64,000 bases of DNA from Streptomyces sp. YPW6 (GCF_018866325.1 NZ_CP076457.1:2081001-2145000), one strand, 5' to 3'. Shown: positions 24,150-34,353, counted from the stretch's first letter. The notes: generated by a model from the letters alone, not told the origin. Made by a program: numbers and translations.

Positions 24150-26252
24150 CTACCCCGCCGCCACCCGGAAGTGGCAGTTGGTGCTGATCGCGGAGGCCGT
24201 CGTGCCGTCCGTGGTCCTGGCCCGCCACCCGTACGCGTGCCCGTCGACGAGCGGCGGGACGGTCAGCGTGACGGTTCCCCGGCCCACGGCCTTGCCGCTC
24301 GCCGAGCCGGGCGTGCCCAGGGCAACGGGCTGGGGACGGGTGGGGTCGGTGTTGTCCCAGAGGCCGAACTCCGCCCAGACCTGCTTCGACGGGTCGGGGT
24401 GCGCGACGTGCACGGTGAGGGTGGGCGTACGGCTGGAGACGGTCCCGTAGCCGCCCAGCGCCTGGCAGCCGGCGGGGCCGGTCGCGGAGGGCTGTGCGGC
24501 CCTGGCGGTAGGGGCGGTCAGGGTGCGGGCGTGGGTGAGGGCCTGGGCGGCCGTCATCGGGTGGTCGTACGTCTCCACGCTTCGGACCCGGCCGTCCCAG
24601 AAGGCGTTCTGCCGGCCCTTGACGAGGTCCCGGCCGACGACGAACGGGCCTTTCGCCGCCCAGGTGGTGGTGTGCGGGGCGGTGCCCGCCGGGGCGCCGT
24701 CGACGTACAGCGTGAGGGTCTCGGCCTCGGCGTCGTGGACCCCCGTGAGACGGGTCCATACCCCGGTGGCCGCCTGCGTACGGGAGATGGCCTGGTCGAC
24801 GTTCCACTCGGGGCCGTCGGCGCGGGGCATCCCGAAGCGCCAGGTGCGGTCCGGGGCGTTGTACCAGAGCATGGCGCCGCTGATGACCTCGCCGTCCTGG
24901 GCCAGGACCGCGGCGGTACCGGTTCCCGGGTCGGCCTTCGCCCAGGCCGAGACGGTGAAGCTGCGGCGGGTGTCCAGGACGGGTCCGGGGGTGGTGACCG
25001 CGCCGGACACGCCGTCGAGTTCGAGCGCCCCGCCCGGTTCGGTGCTCCAGGAGAAGCCGCCCGACGGAGTGCCGGTCAGGCCCCGGGAGCCGCCGGACGC
25101 GGTGCCGTCCATGCGCCAGTCGAGGGCCGGGCCGCCCTGGGTGGAGCCGTACACCGGGGCGTGGTCCGAGGTGCCGGTCGGGACGCAGACGCGGGGCGTG
25201 GTGACGTTGTCGCAGGCGGGCTGGGCGGCGGGGGTGTAGTCGGCCTGGTCGGCCTTCTCCGTCCAGGAGTCGCAGCCGCTGAAGGCCTCCGTGGAGAAGA
25301 GGTAGTCGAGCCGGGCCGTGCCGTACCGGCTGTCGGTGATCGCCCCGGTCACCGGGTCCGTGCTCGCGGTGGCCGGGGAGAAATGCGTCGGCTCGGCGGC
25401 CGCGTCACCGGGGAAGTAGGAGCGCTCGTCGCACTCGTACAGGGTGTCGTAGAGAGGCTGGAGCTTGGTCCGCAGACGCGTGTTGAAGTCACCGCCGACC
25501 ACCACCGAGGGCAGCCCCGCCGCCGTCTCCCTGATGACGCCGATCTGGTCGGCGTAGAGGCCGTCCGCCTCGGCCTGGGTCATCCGGCCCTGCCGGGCTG
25601 CCGCGTCGAAGTTGGCCACATGGGCCGTGCACAGGTGCGACTCCCAGCCGGCGGCGCCCACGCAGAGCGCCTGCGTGCGGCTCTGCCCGGCGTCCACCGG
25701 GACCGGCATCGTACGGATGCGCTGCCAGTCGATCCGGCCCTTGACGCCGACGGCCACGCTGAGGGTGCCGGTCAGGCCGCCGCGGCAGTAGGACGAGCCC
25801 TGCGGGAACGCCGTGGTGGCGGGGCGCCACACCTCGGCCCAGCGGAAGGACCACTCCGGGCCCAGCTCGGCGGCGATCTCGTCCAGCTGACTGAGGGCGC
25901 CGGAGCCGCTGTTCAGGCCGGGGACGAACGGGCCCGAGCAGACCTCCTGGAGCATGACCGCGTTCAGGTCGCGCGCCCGCACGACCTCCGCCACGGCCGC
26001 CGCCTTCGCCCTGGGATCGTTGCGGTCCGGGCAGTACGCCCCGGTACCCGGGGTCCCGCCGCCCGCCTCACCGCAGATGTTCCAGGTCATGGCCCGGACG
26101 GAGGGGCGGGTGTGGGCGTCGGTGGCCGGCGGCCCGGTCACGGCGAGGGCTCGGCCCGGGAACACGGCGGTCCCGAGCAGGACGGCTGCCAGGAGGACGA
26201 CGAGCGTTCTTGTATGTCGTCGCGCGTACGGTCGGTGTGCGTACGGTCTCAA
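24150..26252 (-). CDS. Secreted endonuclease/exonuclease/phosphatase-family protein with LamG domain
   Basis: A 700-residue protein from TTG 26252, with GAGAGGG about 8 nt upstream; the ATG overlapping that site is out of frame. A signal peptide (TLVVLLAAVLLGTAVFP, cleaved near ALA) is followed by an EEP domain at about 50-370. Its motifs are TWNICGEA, NAVMLQEVC, VVVGGDFNTRL and TSDHAPVYG. A LamG/concanavalin-like domain spans about 380-570 (RSFTVSAWAKAD, LTLYVDGAPAG). A C-terminal beta domain spans about 590-700 (fibronectin-like, VDGHAYGWRARTTDG). It is probably a secreted nuclease or phosphodiesterase with a carbohydrate- or surface-binding module, useful for phosphate scavenging. Confidence 0.87.
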   Translation of the reverse strand: MRPYAHRPYARRHTRTLVVLLAAVLLGTAVFPGRALAVTGPPATDAHTRPSVRAMTWNICGEAGGGTPGTGAYCPDRNDPRAKAAAVAEVVRARDLNAVMLQEVCSGPFVPGLNSGSGALSQLDEIAAELGPEWSFRWAEVWRPATTAFPQGSSYCRGGLTGTLSVAVGVKGRIDWQRIRTMPVPVDAGQSRTQALCVGAAGWESHLCTAHVANFDAAARQGRMTQAEADGLYADQIGVIRETAAGLPSVVVGGDFNTRLRTKLQPLYDTLYECDERSYFPGDAAAEPTHFSPATASTDPVTGAITDSRYGTARLDYLFSTEAFSGCDSWTEKADQADYTPAAQPACDNVTTPRVCVPTGTSDHAPVYGSTQGGPALDWRMDGTASGGSRGLTGTPSGGFSWSTEPGGALELDGVSGAVTTPGPVLDTRRSFTVSAWAKADPGTGTAAVLAQDGEVISGAMLWYNAPDRTWRFGMPRADGPEWNVDQAISRTQAATGVWTRLTGVHDAEAETLTLYVDGAPAGTAPHTTTWAAKGPFVVGRDLVKGRQNAFWDGRVRSVETYDHPMTAAQALTHARTLTAPTARAAQPSATGPAGCQALGGYGTVSSRTPTLTVHVAHPDPSKQVWAEFGLWDNTDPTRPQPVALGTPGSASGKAVGRGTVTLTVPPLVDGHAYGWRARTTDGTTASAISTNCHFRVAAG

Positions 26253-26360
26253 GGCGCATCCCTCTCGTGGGACTTCTCGTAGGGCTTCTCACAGGAGACG
26301 GACTCGTATGAGATGACGTGGTGAAGATCAAAGCAGCTGGGGCGGCAGTTGTCGCGCTCC

Positions 26361-26366
26361 TAGAAT
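26361..26366 (+). promoter_or_regulatory. Candidate -10 box, leaderless start of the spermidine-synthase-like gene
   Basis: TAGAAT lies 7 nt before ATG 26374 and no Shine-Dalgarno sequence is present, so transcription probably starts at or next to the start codon. Confidence 0.55.
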
Positions 26367-26373
26367 CGGGCCC

Positions 26374-27090
26374 ATGGAGCCCCCTACCGACACCACCGAC
26401 ACCTTCACCTGCGCCATGATCCCGCCCGCCCACGTCACCCTGGACCGTCGCGAAGGACCCTTCGGCGAGGTGGTCCTGCGGCAGCGCGGGGAGCACTTCG
26501 AGATCATCGCCAACGGCTGCTTCCTGATGGACACCTCCGACGGGCGCTCCGAGCGGCTGCTGATCGACGTCGCGCTGACCGCGCTGCCCGCCGGCCGGAC
26601 CGCCCCCTCCGTGCTCATCGGCGGGCTCGGCGTCGGGTTCTCCCTGGTGCGGGCCGCCGAGGAGGAGCGCTGGGGGCGGATCGTGGTCGTGGAGCGGGAG
26701 CAGGCGATCGTGGACTGGCACCGGGAGGGGCCGCTGGACCGGATCTCCGCGGCGGCGCTGGCCGACCCCAGGACCGGGATCCTGCACACGGACCTCGTCG
26801 CCCACCTCCGTACCACCACGGAGCGTTACGACGCGCTCTGCCTGGACATCGACAACGGACCCGACTGGACGGTCACGGAGAGCAACGACAGCCTCTACTC
26901 CCCCGCCGGTCTGGCGCACTGCCACGACCGGCTGACCCCGGGCGGGGTGCTCGCCGTCTGGTCGGCGCAGCCGTCGCCCGCCTTCGAGCAGGCCTTGCGG
27001 AATGCCGGGTTCAGCGGGGTTCGGACGGAAGAAGTGGCCGTTGCCCGAGGTGTGCCCGACGTGGTCCATCTCGCACTCCGGGCCGGCTGA
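26374..27090 (+). CDS. Spermidine synthase-like methyltransferase-fold protein
   Basis: A 238-residue protein from ATG 26374. It contains a Rossmann-like core with VLIGGLGVGFSLVRA (motif I), RIVVVEREQAIVDWHRE (motif II with acidic residue) and ALCLDIDNGPDW. This is the pattern of spermidine-synthase-type aminopropyl/methyl-transferases common in actinobacteria. The usual polyamine-binding residues cannot be confirmed, so the substrate is unknown. It is monocistronic with a leaderless start and divergent from the secreted phosphatase gene. Confidence 0.8.
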   Translation: MEPPTDTTDTFTCAMIPPAHVTLDRREGPFGEVVLRQRGEHFEIIANGCFLMDTSDGRSERLLIDVALTALPAGRTAPSVLIGGLGVGFSLVRAAEEERWGRIVVVEREQAIVDWHREGPLDRISAAALADPRTGILHTDLVAHLRTTTERYDALCLDIDNGPDWTVTESNDSLYSPAGLAHCHDRLTPGGVLAVWSAQPSPAFEQALRNAGFSGVRTEEVAVARGVPDVVHLALRAG

Positions 27091-27324
27091 ACCCCCTTCC
27101 CGGTACGCGCGCCCCGGCGACGGCACGGGCCAACCGCCACAAGGCAGACGATCCGGCCGCCCGCCCGGCCCGAACTCACGCCCCCGGGGTAACACCCTGC
27201 GTAGCCGGGAGGCCTCCGCTGCCTTTACGCTGCTGACCGGTACACGGGATCACCCACGAAAACCACGAGCGAAGACCGTGCCTCCGGGGGAATGCCCCCC
27301 GCGAGAACGGGCAGGGGCGGGGCG

Positions 27325-28062
27325 ATGGAACAGACACACACCACCCACAACGGCGTCGCGGCCACCCCGGGGGCTCAGCGCCGGGTGCTGGTGGTCGAGG
27401 ACGACGCCACGATCGTCGACGCCATCTCCGCGCGGCTGCGGGCGGAGGGCTTCCTGGTGCAGACCGCGCTGGACGGCCCCGCGGCCGTGGACGCGGCCGA
27501 GGCCTGGCAGCCCGACCTGATGGTGCTCGACATCATGCTTCCGGGCTTCGACGGCCTGGAGGTCTGCCGCCGGGTGCAGGCGCAGCGCCCCGTGCCGGTG
27601 CTGATGCTCACCGCGCGCGACGACGAGACCGACATGCTGGTCGGGCTCGGGGTCGGCGCCGACGACTACATGACGAAGCCGTTCTCCATGCGGGAGCTGG
27701 CCGCCCGGGTGCACGTGCTGCTGCGCCGGGTGGAGCGGGCGGCGCTGGCCGCCGTGACCCCGCGCAGCGGGATACTGCGCCTGGGCGAACTGGAGATCGA
27801 CCACGCGCAGCGCCGGGTCCGGGTGCGCGCCGAGGACGTCCATCTCACGCCGACCGAGTTCGACCTGCTGGTCTGCCTCGCCAACACCCCGCGCGCGGTG
27901 CTCTCCCGGGAGCAGCTGCTGGCCGAGGTGTGGGACTGGGCGGACGCCTCGGGCACCCGCACGGTCGACAGCCACATCAAGGCGCTGCGCCGGAAGATCG
28001 GCGCGGAGCGGATCCGTACGGTGCACGGCGTGGGTTACGCCCTGGAGACTCCGGCGCCATGA
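27325..28062 (+). CDS. OmpR-family two-component response regulator
   Basis: A 245-residue protein. ATG 27325 gives a normal short N-terminal tail before RRVLVVEDDATIVDAI. The receiver domain has acidic EDD, the phospho-acceptor Asp in LMVLDIMLPGFDG and the conserved Lys in YMTKPF. The C-terminal winged helix shows LTPTEFDLLVCLANTP and RTVDSHIKALRRKIG. The stop overlaps the sensor kinase start by 4 nt. Together with the kinase and the downstream kgd gene this order is one I recall from other Streptomyces chromosomes; the signal is not evident here. Confidence 0.93.
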   Translation: MEQTHTTHNGVAATPGAQRRVLVVEDDATIVDAISARLRAEGFLVQTALDGPAAVDAAEAWQPDLMVLDIMLPGFDGLEVCRRVQAQRPVPVLMLTARDDETDMLVGLGVGADDYMTKPFSMRELAARVHVLLRRVERAALAAVTPRSGILRLGELEIDHAQRRVRVRAEDVHLTPTEFDLLVCLANTPRAVLSREQLLAEVWDWADASGTRTVDSHIKALRRKIGAERIRTVHGVGYALETPAP

Positions 28063-29135
28063 CCTGGCCAGGGCCCGGAGTGCGGCCCTTCTCCATCAAG
28101 GCCAAGCTGGGCACGCTCGTCGTGGTCTCGGTGTTCATCACGACCGGACTGCTGATCGTCGCCCTGCGGACCCGGACCGAGTTCCAGTTCATCACCGTCT
28201 TCTCGGTGATCGCCACGCTGCTGATCACCCAGTTCGTGGCCCACGGCCTGACCGCGCCGCTGGACGAGATGAGGGCGGTGGCCCGGTCGATCTCCCACGG
28301 CGACTACACACGCCGGGTGAGCGGGGCCGGGCGGCGGGACGAGCTGGGCGACCTGGCGCAGACGATCAACCGCATGGCGGACGATCTGGAGGCGGAGGAC
28401 CGGCACCGCAAGGAGCTGGTCGCCAACGTCAGCCATGAGCTGCGCACACCCATCGCCGCGCTCAGAGCCGTACTGGAGAACGTGGTGGACGGGGTGTCCT
28501 CCGCCGATCCGGAGACGATGCGCACCGCGCTGAAGCAGACGGAGCGGCTCGGCCGGCTGGTCGAGACGCTGCTGGACCTGTCGCGGCTGGACAACGGGGT
28601 CGTCGCCCTCAAGGCACGCCGTTTCGAGGTCTGGCCGTATCTGTCGGGCGTACTGAAGGAGGCGAATCTCGCCGCCTCCCACCGACGCCTGTCGTCGGGT
28701 TCGGGCAACCACACCCGTACGGACGTCCATCTGCACCTGGACGTCTCGCCGCCGGAGCTCACCGCACACGCGGACGCCGAGCGGCTGCACCAGGTGGTCG
28801 CCAACCTCATCGACAACGCGGTCAAGCACAGCCCGCCGCACGGCCGGGTGACGGTGCTGGCGCGGCGCGGGGGCCACCCCGAGTCGCTGGAGCTGGAAGT
28901 CGTCGACGAGGGGCCCGGCATCCCGGAGGCGGAGCGCCACCGGGTGTTCGAGCGCTTCAACCGGGGCCAGGCGCCCTCTCCGCACGGTCCGGGAAGCGAC
29001 GGCGGCACGGGGCTCGGTCTCGCCATCGCCCGGTGGGCGGTCGATCTGCACGGCGGCCGGATCGGTGTGGCCGAATCCGAACGGGGCTGCCGCATCCAGG
29101 TCACCCTCCCGGGGATCCCCGAGCAGCGCGGTTGA
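28059..29135 (+). CDS. Two-component sensor histidine kinase
   Basis: A 358-residue kinase from ATG 28059. Two transmembrane helices lie close together at about 17-37 and 42-62, with only a few residues between, so it senses in or near the membrane. HAMP covers about 63-115. The phospho-acceptor His is in VANVSHELRTPIAALR. HATPase motifs are VANLIDNAVKHSPP (N box), VVDEGPGIP (G1) and GTGLGLAIARW (G2). It is partnered with the overlapping OmpR-type regulator. The very short extracytoplasmic loop argues against a large ligand domain. Confidence 0.93.
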   Translation: MTWPGPGVRPFSIKAKLGTLVVVSVFITTGLLIVALRTRTEFQFITVFSVIATLLITQFVAHGLTAPLDEMRAVARSISHGDYTRRVSGAGRRDELGDLAQTINRMADDLEAEDRHRKELVANVSHELRTPIAALRAVLENVVDGVSSADPETMRTALKQTERLGRLVETLLDLSRLDNGVVALKARRFEVWPYLSGVLKEANLAASHRRLSSGSGNHTRTDVHLHLDVSPPELTAHADAERLHQVVANLIDNAVKHSPPHGRVTVLARRGGHPESLELEVVDEGPGIPEAERHRVFERFNRGQAPSPHGPGSDGGTGLGLAIARWAVDLHGGRIGVAESERGCRIQVTLPGIPEQRG

Positions 29136-29207
29136 CGATCTCGTTGGCATAGGGTCGATCCGGAAGGGCACGTTCATCCGTGTCATGCCAGCAGGGGGCC
29201 GCTAGGC

Positions 29208-29241
29208 GATACGGTCGCAGGACCGTATCCACGGTCCTGCG
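29208..29241 (+). promoter_or_regulatory. Two overlapping, mutually exclusive hairpins in the kgd leader
   Basis: Hairpin A pairs GATACGGTC (29208-29216) with GACCGTATC (29221-29229). Hairpin B pairs CGCAGGACCG (29216-29225) with CGGTCCTGCG (29232-29241). Both stems are perfect and share 29216-29229, so only one can form at a time in RNA. As DNA they are also overlapping palindromes. They lie about 175 nt before the kgd start. There is no U-tract, so this is not a simple terminator. Confidence 0.5.
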
Positions 29242-29416
29242 TACCGAAGCACAGCGGAACCTCGCTTGTTTCCCGCCATTTCCTCCGCCGAAACCCGGCC
29301 TTCGATGTGATGTGCACGACGAAGCACCGGCCCGGCCTGCAAGGAACGGTTCGGGGGGCGTAGCCTTGATTTCCGCTGTCCATCACCTTGTGAAGCGGAA
29401 GAGGGCGGTTGCCGCC

Positions 29417-32400
29417 GTGTCGTCTCAGTCCCCCAGTAACTCAAGCGTCTCGACCGACCAAGCCAGCCCGGGCACCAACCCGGCCGCGGCTTTCGGCGCC
29501 AATGAATGGCTCGTCGACGAGATCTACCAGCAGTACCTCCAGGACCCCAGTTCGGTCGATCGCGCCTGGTGGGACTTCTTCGCCGACTACAAGCCGGGTG
29601 CCGCCGGCACGGCGGACAAGCCCGCTCCCGGGTCCTCGGGGGCCCCGGTGACCGAGGCCGCGCCCGCCCCGGCAGCCGCTCCGGCTCCGGCGAAGGCCGC
29701 GCCCGCCGCCGCCCCGGCCGCCCCGCGCAGCCGGCCCCGGCCAAGGCCGACCCGGCTCCCGCGAAGAGCGCGCCCGCCCCGGCGAAGCCCGCGGCCGCCA
29801 AGCCCGCCGCCGCGCCCGCCAAGGCGAAGCCGAAGGCGGACGAGGCCACCGAGGCCCCGGCCGGTCCGGAGTACGTGACGCTGCGCGGCCCCTCGGCCGC
29901 CGTCGCGAAGAACATGAACGCCTCGCTGGAGCTGCCGACGGCCACGTCCGTGCGCGCGGTCCCGGTGAAGCTGCTCTTCGACAACCGCATCGTCATCAAC
30001 AACCACCTCAAGCGCGCCCGCGGCGGGAAGATCTCCTTCACGCACCTCATCGGGTACGCGATGGTGCAGGCCCTCAAGGCCATGCCGTCGATGAACCACT
30101 CCTACGCGGAGAAGGACGGCAAGCCGACCCTGGTCAAGCCGGAGCACGTCAACCTGGGTCTCGCCATCGACCTGGTGAAGCCCAACGGCGACCGGCAGCT
30201 GGTCGTGGCGGCCATCAAGAAGGCCGAGACGCTCAACTTCTTCGAGTTCTGGCAGGCGTACGAGGACATCGTCCGGCGCGCCCGCATCGGCAAGCTCGGC
30301 ATGGACGACTTCACCGGAGTCACCGCCTCGCTGACCAACCCCGGCGGCATCGGCACCGTCCACTCGGTGCCCCGCCTGATGCCCGGTCAGGGCCTCATCA
30401 TGGGCGTCGGCGCGATGGACTACCCGGCGGAGTTCCAGGGCACCTCGCAGGACACCCTCAACAAGCTCGGCATCTCGAAGGTCATGACGCTCACGTCGAC
30501 CTACGACCACCGGGTCATCCAGGGCGCCGCCTCCGGCGAGTTCCTGCGCGTCCTGTCCCAGCTGCTGCTCGGCGAGAACGAGTTCTACGACGAGATCTTC
30601 AAGGCGCTGCGCATCCCCTACGAGCCGGTCCGCTGGCTCAAGGACATCGACGCCTCGCACGACGACGACGTCACCAAGGCCGCGCGGGTCTTCGAGCTGA
30701 TCCACTCCTACCGGGTCCGCGGCCACGTCATGGCCGACACCGACCCGCTGGAGTACCACCAGCGCAAGCACCCCGACCTGGACATCACCGAGCACGGCCT
30801 CACCCTGTGGGACCTGGAGCGCGAGTTCGCGGTCGGCGGGTTCGCCGGCAAGACGATGATGAAGCTCCGCGACATCCTCGGCGTGCTCCGTGAGTCGTAC
30901 TGCCGCACCACCGGCATCGAGTTCATGCACATCCAGGACCCGAAGCAGCGCAAGTGGCTCCAGGACCGGGTGGAGCGCCCGCGCCCGAAGCCCGAGCGCG
31001 AGGAGCAGCTGCGCATCCTGCGCCGGCTGAACGCCGCCGAGGCGTTCGAGACGTTCCTGCAGACGAAGTACGTCGGCCAGAAGCGGTTCTCGCTGGAGGG
31101 CGGCGAGTCCGTCATCCCGCTGCTCGACGCCGTTCTCGACTCCGCCGCCGAGTCCCGCCTCGACGAGGTCGTCATCGGCATGGCCCACCGCGGCCGCCTG
31201 AACGTGCTGGCGAACATCGTCGGCAAGTCGTACGCCCAGATCTTCCGCGAGTTCGAGGGCAACCTCGACCCGCGCTCGATGCACGGCTCCGGCGACGTCA
31301 AGTACCACCTGGGCGCCGAGGGCACCTTCACCGGCCTGGACGGCGAGCAGATCAAGGTCTCGCTGGCCGCCAACCCCTCGCACCTGGAGGCGGTCGACCC
31401 GGTCCTGGAGGGCATCGCCCGCGCCAAGCAGGACATCATCAACAAGGGCGGCACGGACTTCACCGTCCTGCCGGTCGCGCTCCACGGCGACGCGGCCTTC
31501 GCGGGCCAGGGCGTGGTCGCCGAGACGCTCAACATGTCGCAGCTGCGCGGCTACCGCACCGGCGGCACCGTGCACGTGGTGATCAACAACCAGGTCGGCT
31601 TCACCGCCGCCCCGGAGTCCTCGCGCTCCTCGATGTACGCCACCGACGTGGCGCGCATGATCGAGGCGCCGATCATCCACGTCAACGGCGACGACCCGGA
31701 GGCCGTGGTCCGCGTCGCGCGGCTCGCCTTCGAGTTCCGGCAGGCGTTCAACAAGGACGTCGTGATCGACCTCATCTGCTACCGCCGCCGCGGTCACAAC
31801 GAGGGCGACAACCCGGAGTTCACCAACCCGCAGATGTACACCCTGATCGACAAGAAGCGCTCGGTGCGCAAGCTCTACACCGAGTCCCTCATCGGTCGCG
31901 GCGACATCACGCTGGAAGAGGCGGAGCAGGCGCTCCAGGACTTCCAGGGCCAGCTGGAGAAGGTGTTCGCGGAGGTCCGCGAGGCCACCTCGCAGCCGTC
32001 CTCCCCGCACGTCCCGGAGGCGCAGGCCGCGTTCCCGGTGGCCGTCGAGACGGCCGTCTCCGCCGAGGTCGTCAAGCGAATCGCCGAGTCCCAGGTCAAC
32101 ATCCCCGAGTCGATCACCGTGCACCCGCGTCTGCTGCCGCAGATGCAGCGCCGCGCCGCCTCGGTGGAGAACGCCACGATCGACTGGGGCATGGGCGAGA
32201 CCCTGGCCATCGGTTCGCTGCTGATGGAGGGCACACCGGTCCGGCTCGCCGGCCAGGACAGCCGTCGCGGCACCTTCGGCCAGCGCCACGCGGTCCTGGT
32301 CGACCAGGTCACCGGCGAGGACTACACCCCGCTGCTCTACCTGGCGGACGACCAGGCCCGGTACAACGTCTACGACTCGCTGCTCAGCGAGTACGCGGCG

Positions 32401-33228
32401 ATGGGCTTCGAGTACGGCTACTCGCTGGCCCGTCCGGAGTCGCTGGTCATCTGGGAGGCCCAGTTCGGTGACTTCGTCAACGGCGCGCAGACCGTCGTGG
32501 ACGAGTTCATCTCCTCGGCCGAGCAGAAGTGGGGCCAGACCTCCGGCGTCACGCTGCTCCTGCCGCACGGCTACGAGGGCCAGGGCCCGGACCACAGCTC
32601 CGCCCGCCCCGAGCGCTTCCTCCAGATGTGCGCGCAGGACAACATGACGGTCGCGATGCCGACCCTGCCGTCGAACTACTTCCACCTGCTGCGCTGGCAG
32701 GTGCACAACCCGCACCACAAGCCGCTCATCGTCTTCACCCCGAAGTCGATGCTGCGTCTGAAGGCGGCGGCCTCGTCGATCGAGGAATTCACCTCCGGCG
32801 GCTTCCGCCCGGTGATCGGCGACGACACCGTCAAGGCGGAGGACGTCCGCAAGGTCGTCTTCGTCTCGGGCAAGCTCTTCTACGACCTCGACGCCGAGCG
32901 GGAGAAGCGCGGCGACACGGAGACCGCGCTCATCCGGCTGGAGCGGCTGTACCCGCTGCCGGGTGCGGAGATCCAGGCCGAGATCGCGAAGTACCCGAAC
33001 GCCGAGAAGTACCTGTGGGCGCAGGAGGAGCCGGCGAACCAGGGTGCGTGGCCGTTCATCGCGCTCAACCTGATCGACCACCTGGACCTCGCGGTCGGCT
33101 CGGACGTGCCGCACGGCGAGCGCCTGCGCCGCATCTCGCGGCCGCACGGCTCGTCCCCGGCGGTCGGCTCGGCCAAGCGCCACCAGGCGGAGCAGACACA
33201 GCTGGTCAACGAGGTCTTCGAGGCCTGA
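29417..33228 (+). CDS. kgd: Multifunctional 2-oxoglutarate dehydrogenase (Kgd/SucA type), with an apparent 1-base frameshift
   Basis: The start is GTG 29417 ([10 protein letters not shown]). The N-terminal motif [20 protein letters not shown] is followed by an Ala/Pro/Lys linker, an E2-like acyltransferase core ([17 protein letters not shown]) and the ThDP-dependent E1 part ([40 protein letters not shown]). This fused architecture is typical of actinobacterial Kgd, about 1270 residues. It decarboxylates 2-oxoglutarate in the TCA cycle together with lipoamide partners. Frame 2 ends in the linker and the downstream frame begins there. Adding one G beside 29725 joins APAAP to [10 protein letters not shown] and restores one frame. 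A sequencing or assembly error is likely, because the gene is central to metabolism. Confidence 0.93.
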
Positions 33229-33242
33229 GGACCTGAACGCCG

Positions 33243-33295
33243 AAACGCCGGGGACCCGGTTCCGCGCCTGGCGCGGGGCCGGGTCCCCGGCGTTT
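33243..33295 (+). terminator. Rho-independent-type terminator after kgd
   Basis: AAACGCCGGGGACCCGG (33243-33259) pairs perfectly over 17 bp with CCGGGTCCCCGGCGTTT (33279-33295), 15 nt after the kgd stop. The stem ends in a short T run. Confidence 0.85.
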
Positions 33296-33305
33296 CTCCG
33301 CTGGA

Positions 33306-33311
33306 TATCCT
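33306..33311 (+). promoter_or_regulatory. Candidate -10 box, leaderless start of the DUF6104 gene
   Basis: TATCCT lies 6 nt before ATG 33318, with no ribosome site, immediately after the kgd terminator. Confidence 0.5.
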
Positions 33312-33317
33312 TCTCCC

Positions 33318-33503
33318 ATGTACTTCACGGACCGTGGCATCGAGGAACTGGAGAAGCGGCGCGGCGAGGAGGAGGTCACCTTCGAGTGGCTCGCCGAGCA
33401 GCTGAGGACGTTCGTCGACCTCAACCCCGACTTCGAGGTGCCCGTCGAGCGCCTCGCGACCTGGCTGGCCCGGCTGGACGACGAGGACGACGAGGACGCG
33501 TAA
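33318..33503 (+). CDS. Small conserved acidic protein (DUF6104-like)
   Basis: A 61-residue protein from ATG 33318. It is acidic and helical (MYFTDRGIEELEKRRGEEEV, then VTFEWLAEQLRTFVDLNPDF), ending in a DDEDDEDA tail. I recognise it as the short DUF6104 family found across Streptomyces, of unknown function. It sits alone between kgd and a membrane protein gene on the other strand and has its own terminator-separated leaderless promoter. The strong conservation I recall for this family suggests a general cellular role, but none is demonstrated. Confidence 0.8.
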   Translation: MYFTDRGIEELEKRRGEEEVTFEWLAEQLRTFVDLNPDFEVPVERLATWLARLDDEDDEDA

Positions 33504-33518
33504 GGTCCGGGCCAGGCC

Positions 33519-34346
33519 CTAGTTCTCGGCGCTGGCCCTGGCCCGCTCGTACGCGAGTCCCAGCGCACCCTGCGCCAGCAGCACCGCGCCCGCCGCCGCC
33601 CAGCCCCCGCTGCGGCGTCGCGCGCCCCAGAGCAGGAGCGGCAGACCGGCCGCGAGCTGGACGGCGGCGACGGCGCGGGCGCGGGGGCCCCGGACCCAGG
33701 GGCCGACCCGGCTGCTCTCGACCGCGTCCAGTTCGACCCGTACGGCGTCGCGCCAGCCGGCCCACTCGACCCGGTCCACCCGGCGCTGCGCCGCCGCGAC
33801 GCTGCGCAACCGGTCGGCGCTCTCGCCCGGGGAGAGTCCGGCGGGCAGGGTCAGTCCGGTGCCGGTGAGGACCGCGAGCAGTCCCCGCAGCCGGGCCTCC
33901 GCGTCCGTCTCGGGGTCGGGGCGCGTCAGCTCCTCCAGCGCCTGTACGTCCAGCACCGGGTCGAGACCGAGCCGGGCGGCGAAGGTCCGCATGGCCTCGT
34001 CCTCGCCCACCGGAGTGCCGTCGGTCAGCCAGACGTAGGCCACGGGCCGGCGGAATCCCGCGGCGAGGGTGTATCCGGCCCGGTCGGCGTCCCACCACAG
34101 GGCGAGCACCGGCCAGGTGGCGCCGACGGCGAGCGCCGTGGCCCAGCCGCCGAGTACGCGGTCGACCGGCTCGGTCTCGCGCTCCGCCTCCCCGGCCCGC
34201 CAGGGCTTCCCCTCCGGGACGAGCACACTCCACTCCTCACCCGCGCGGACCAGCAGCATCTGCTCGCGCAGCAGGTGGGCGAGCGGCCGTACGGTCTCGG
34301 GGTCGGCCCGGCACAGCAGGAGAGCCCCGGTGGATGTCGCGTTCAT
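33519..34346 (-). CDS. Hypothetical protein with C-terminal membrane helices
   Basis: A 275-residue protein from ATG 34346. The N-terminal part (about 1-225) contains Trp/Asp-rich hydrophobic patches (VLGGWATALAVGATWPVLAL, RRPVAYVWLTDGTPVG). The C-terminal 50 residues form two hydrophobic helices (AVAAVQLAAGLPLLLWGARR, GWAAAGAVLLAQGALGLAYE). I do not recognise a domain with known function. It converges on the DUF6104 gene with only 15 bp between stops, so the two transcripts can overlap at their 3' ends. Confidence 0.75.
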   Translation of the reverse strand: MNATSTGALLLCRADPETVRPLAHLLREQMLLVRAGEEWSVLVPEGKPWRAGEAERETEPVDRVLGGWATALAVGATWPVLALWWDADRAGYTLAAGFRRPVAYVWLTDGTPVGEDEAMRTFAARLGLDPVLDVQALEELTRPDPETDAEARLRGLLAVLTGTGLTLPAGLSPGESADRLRSVAAAQRRVDRVEWAGWRDAVRVELDAVESSRVGPWVRGPRARAVAAVQLAAGLPLLLWGARRRSGGWAAAGAVLLAQGALGLAYERARASAEN

Positions 34347-34353
34347 GGCTCAT

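Noticed and set aside
29587..33183. 1198-codon minus-strand open frame opposite kgd
   Set aside because: Mirror of the kgd reading frame caused by codon bias (Leu/Val/Arg/Asp-rich), without domain features.
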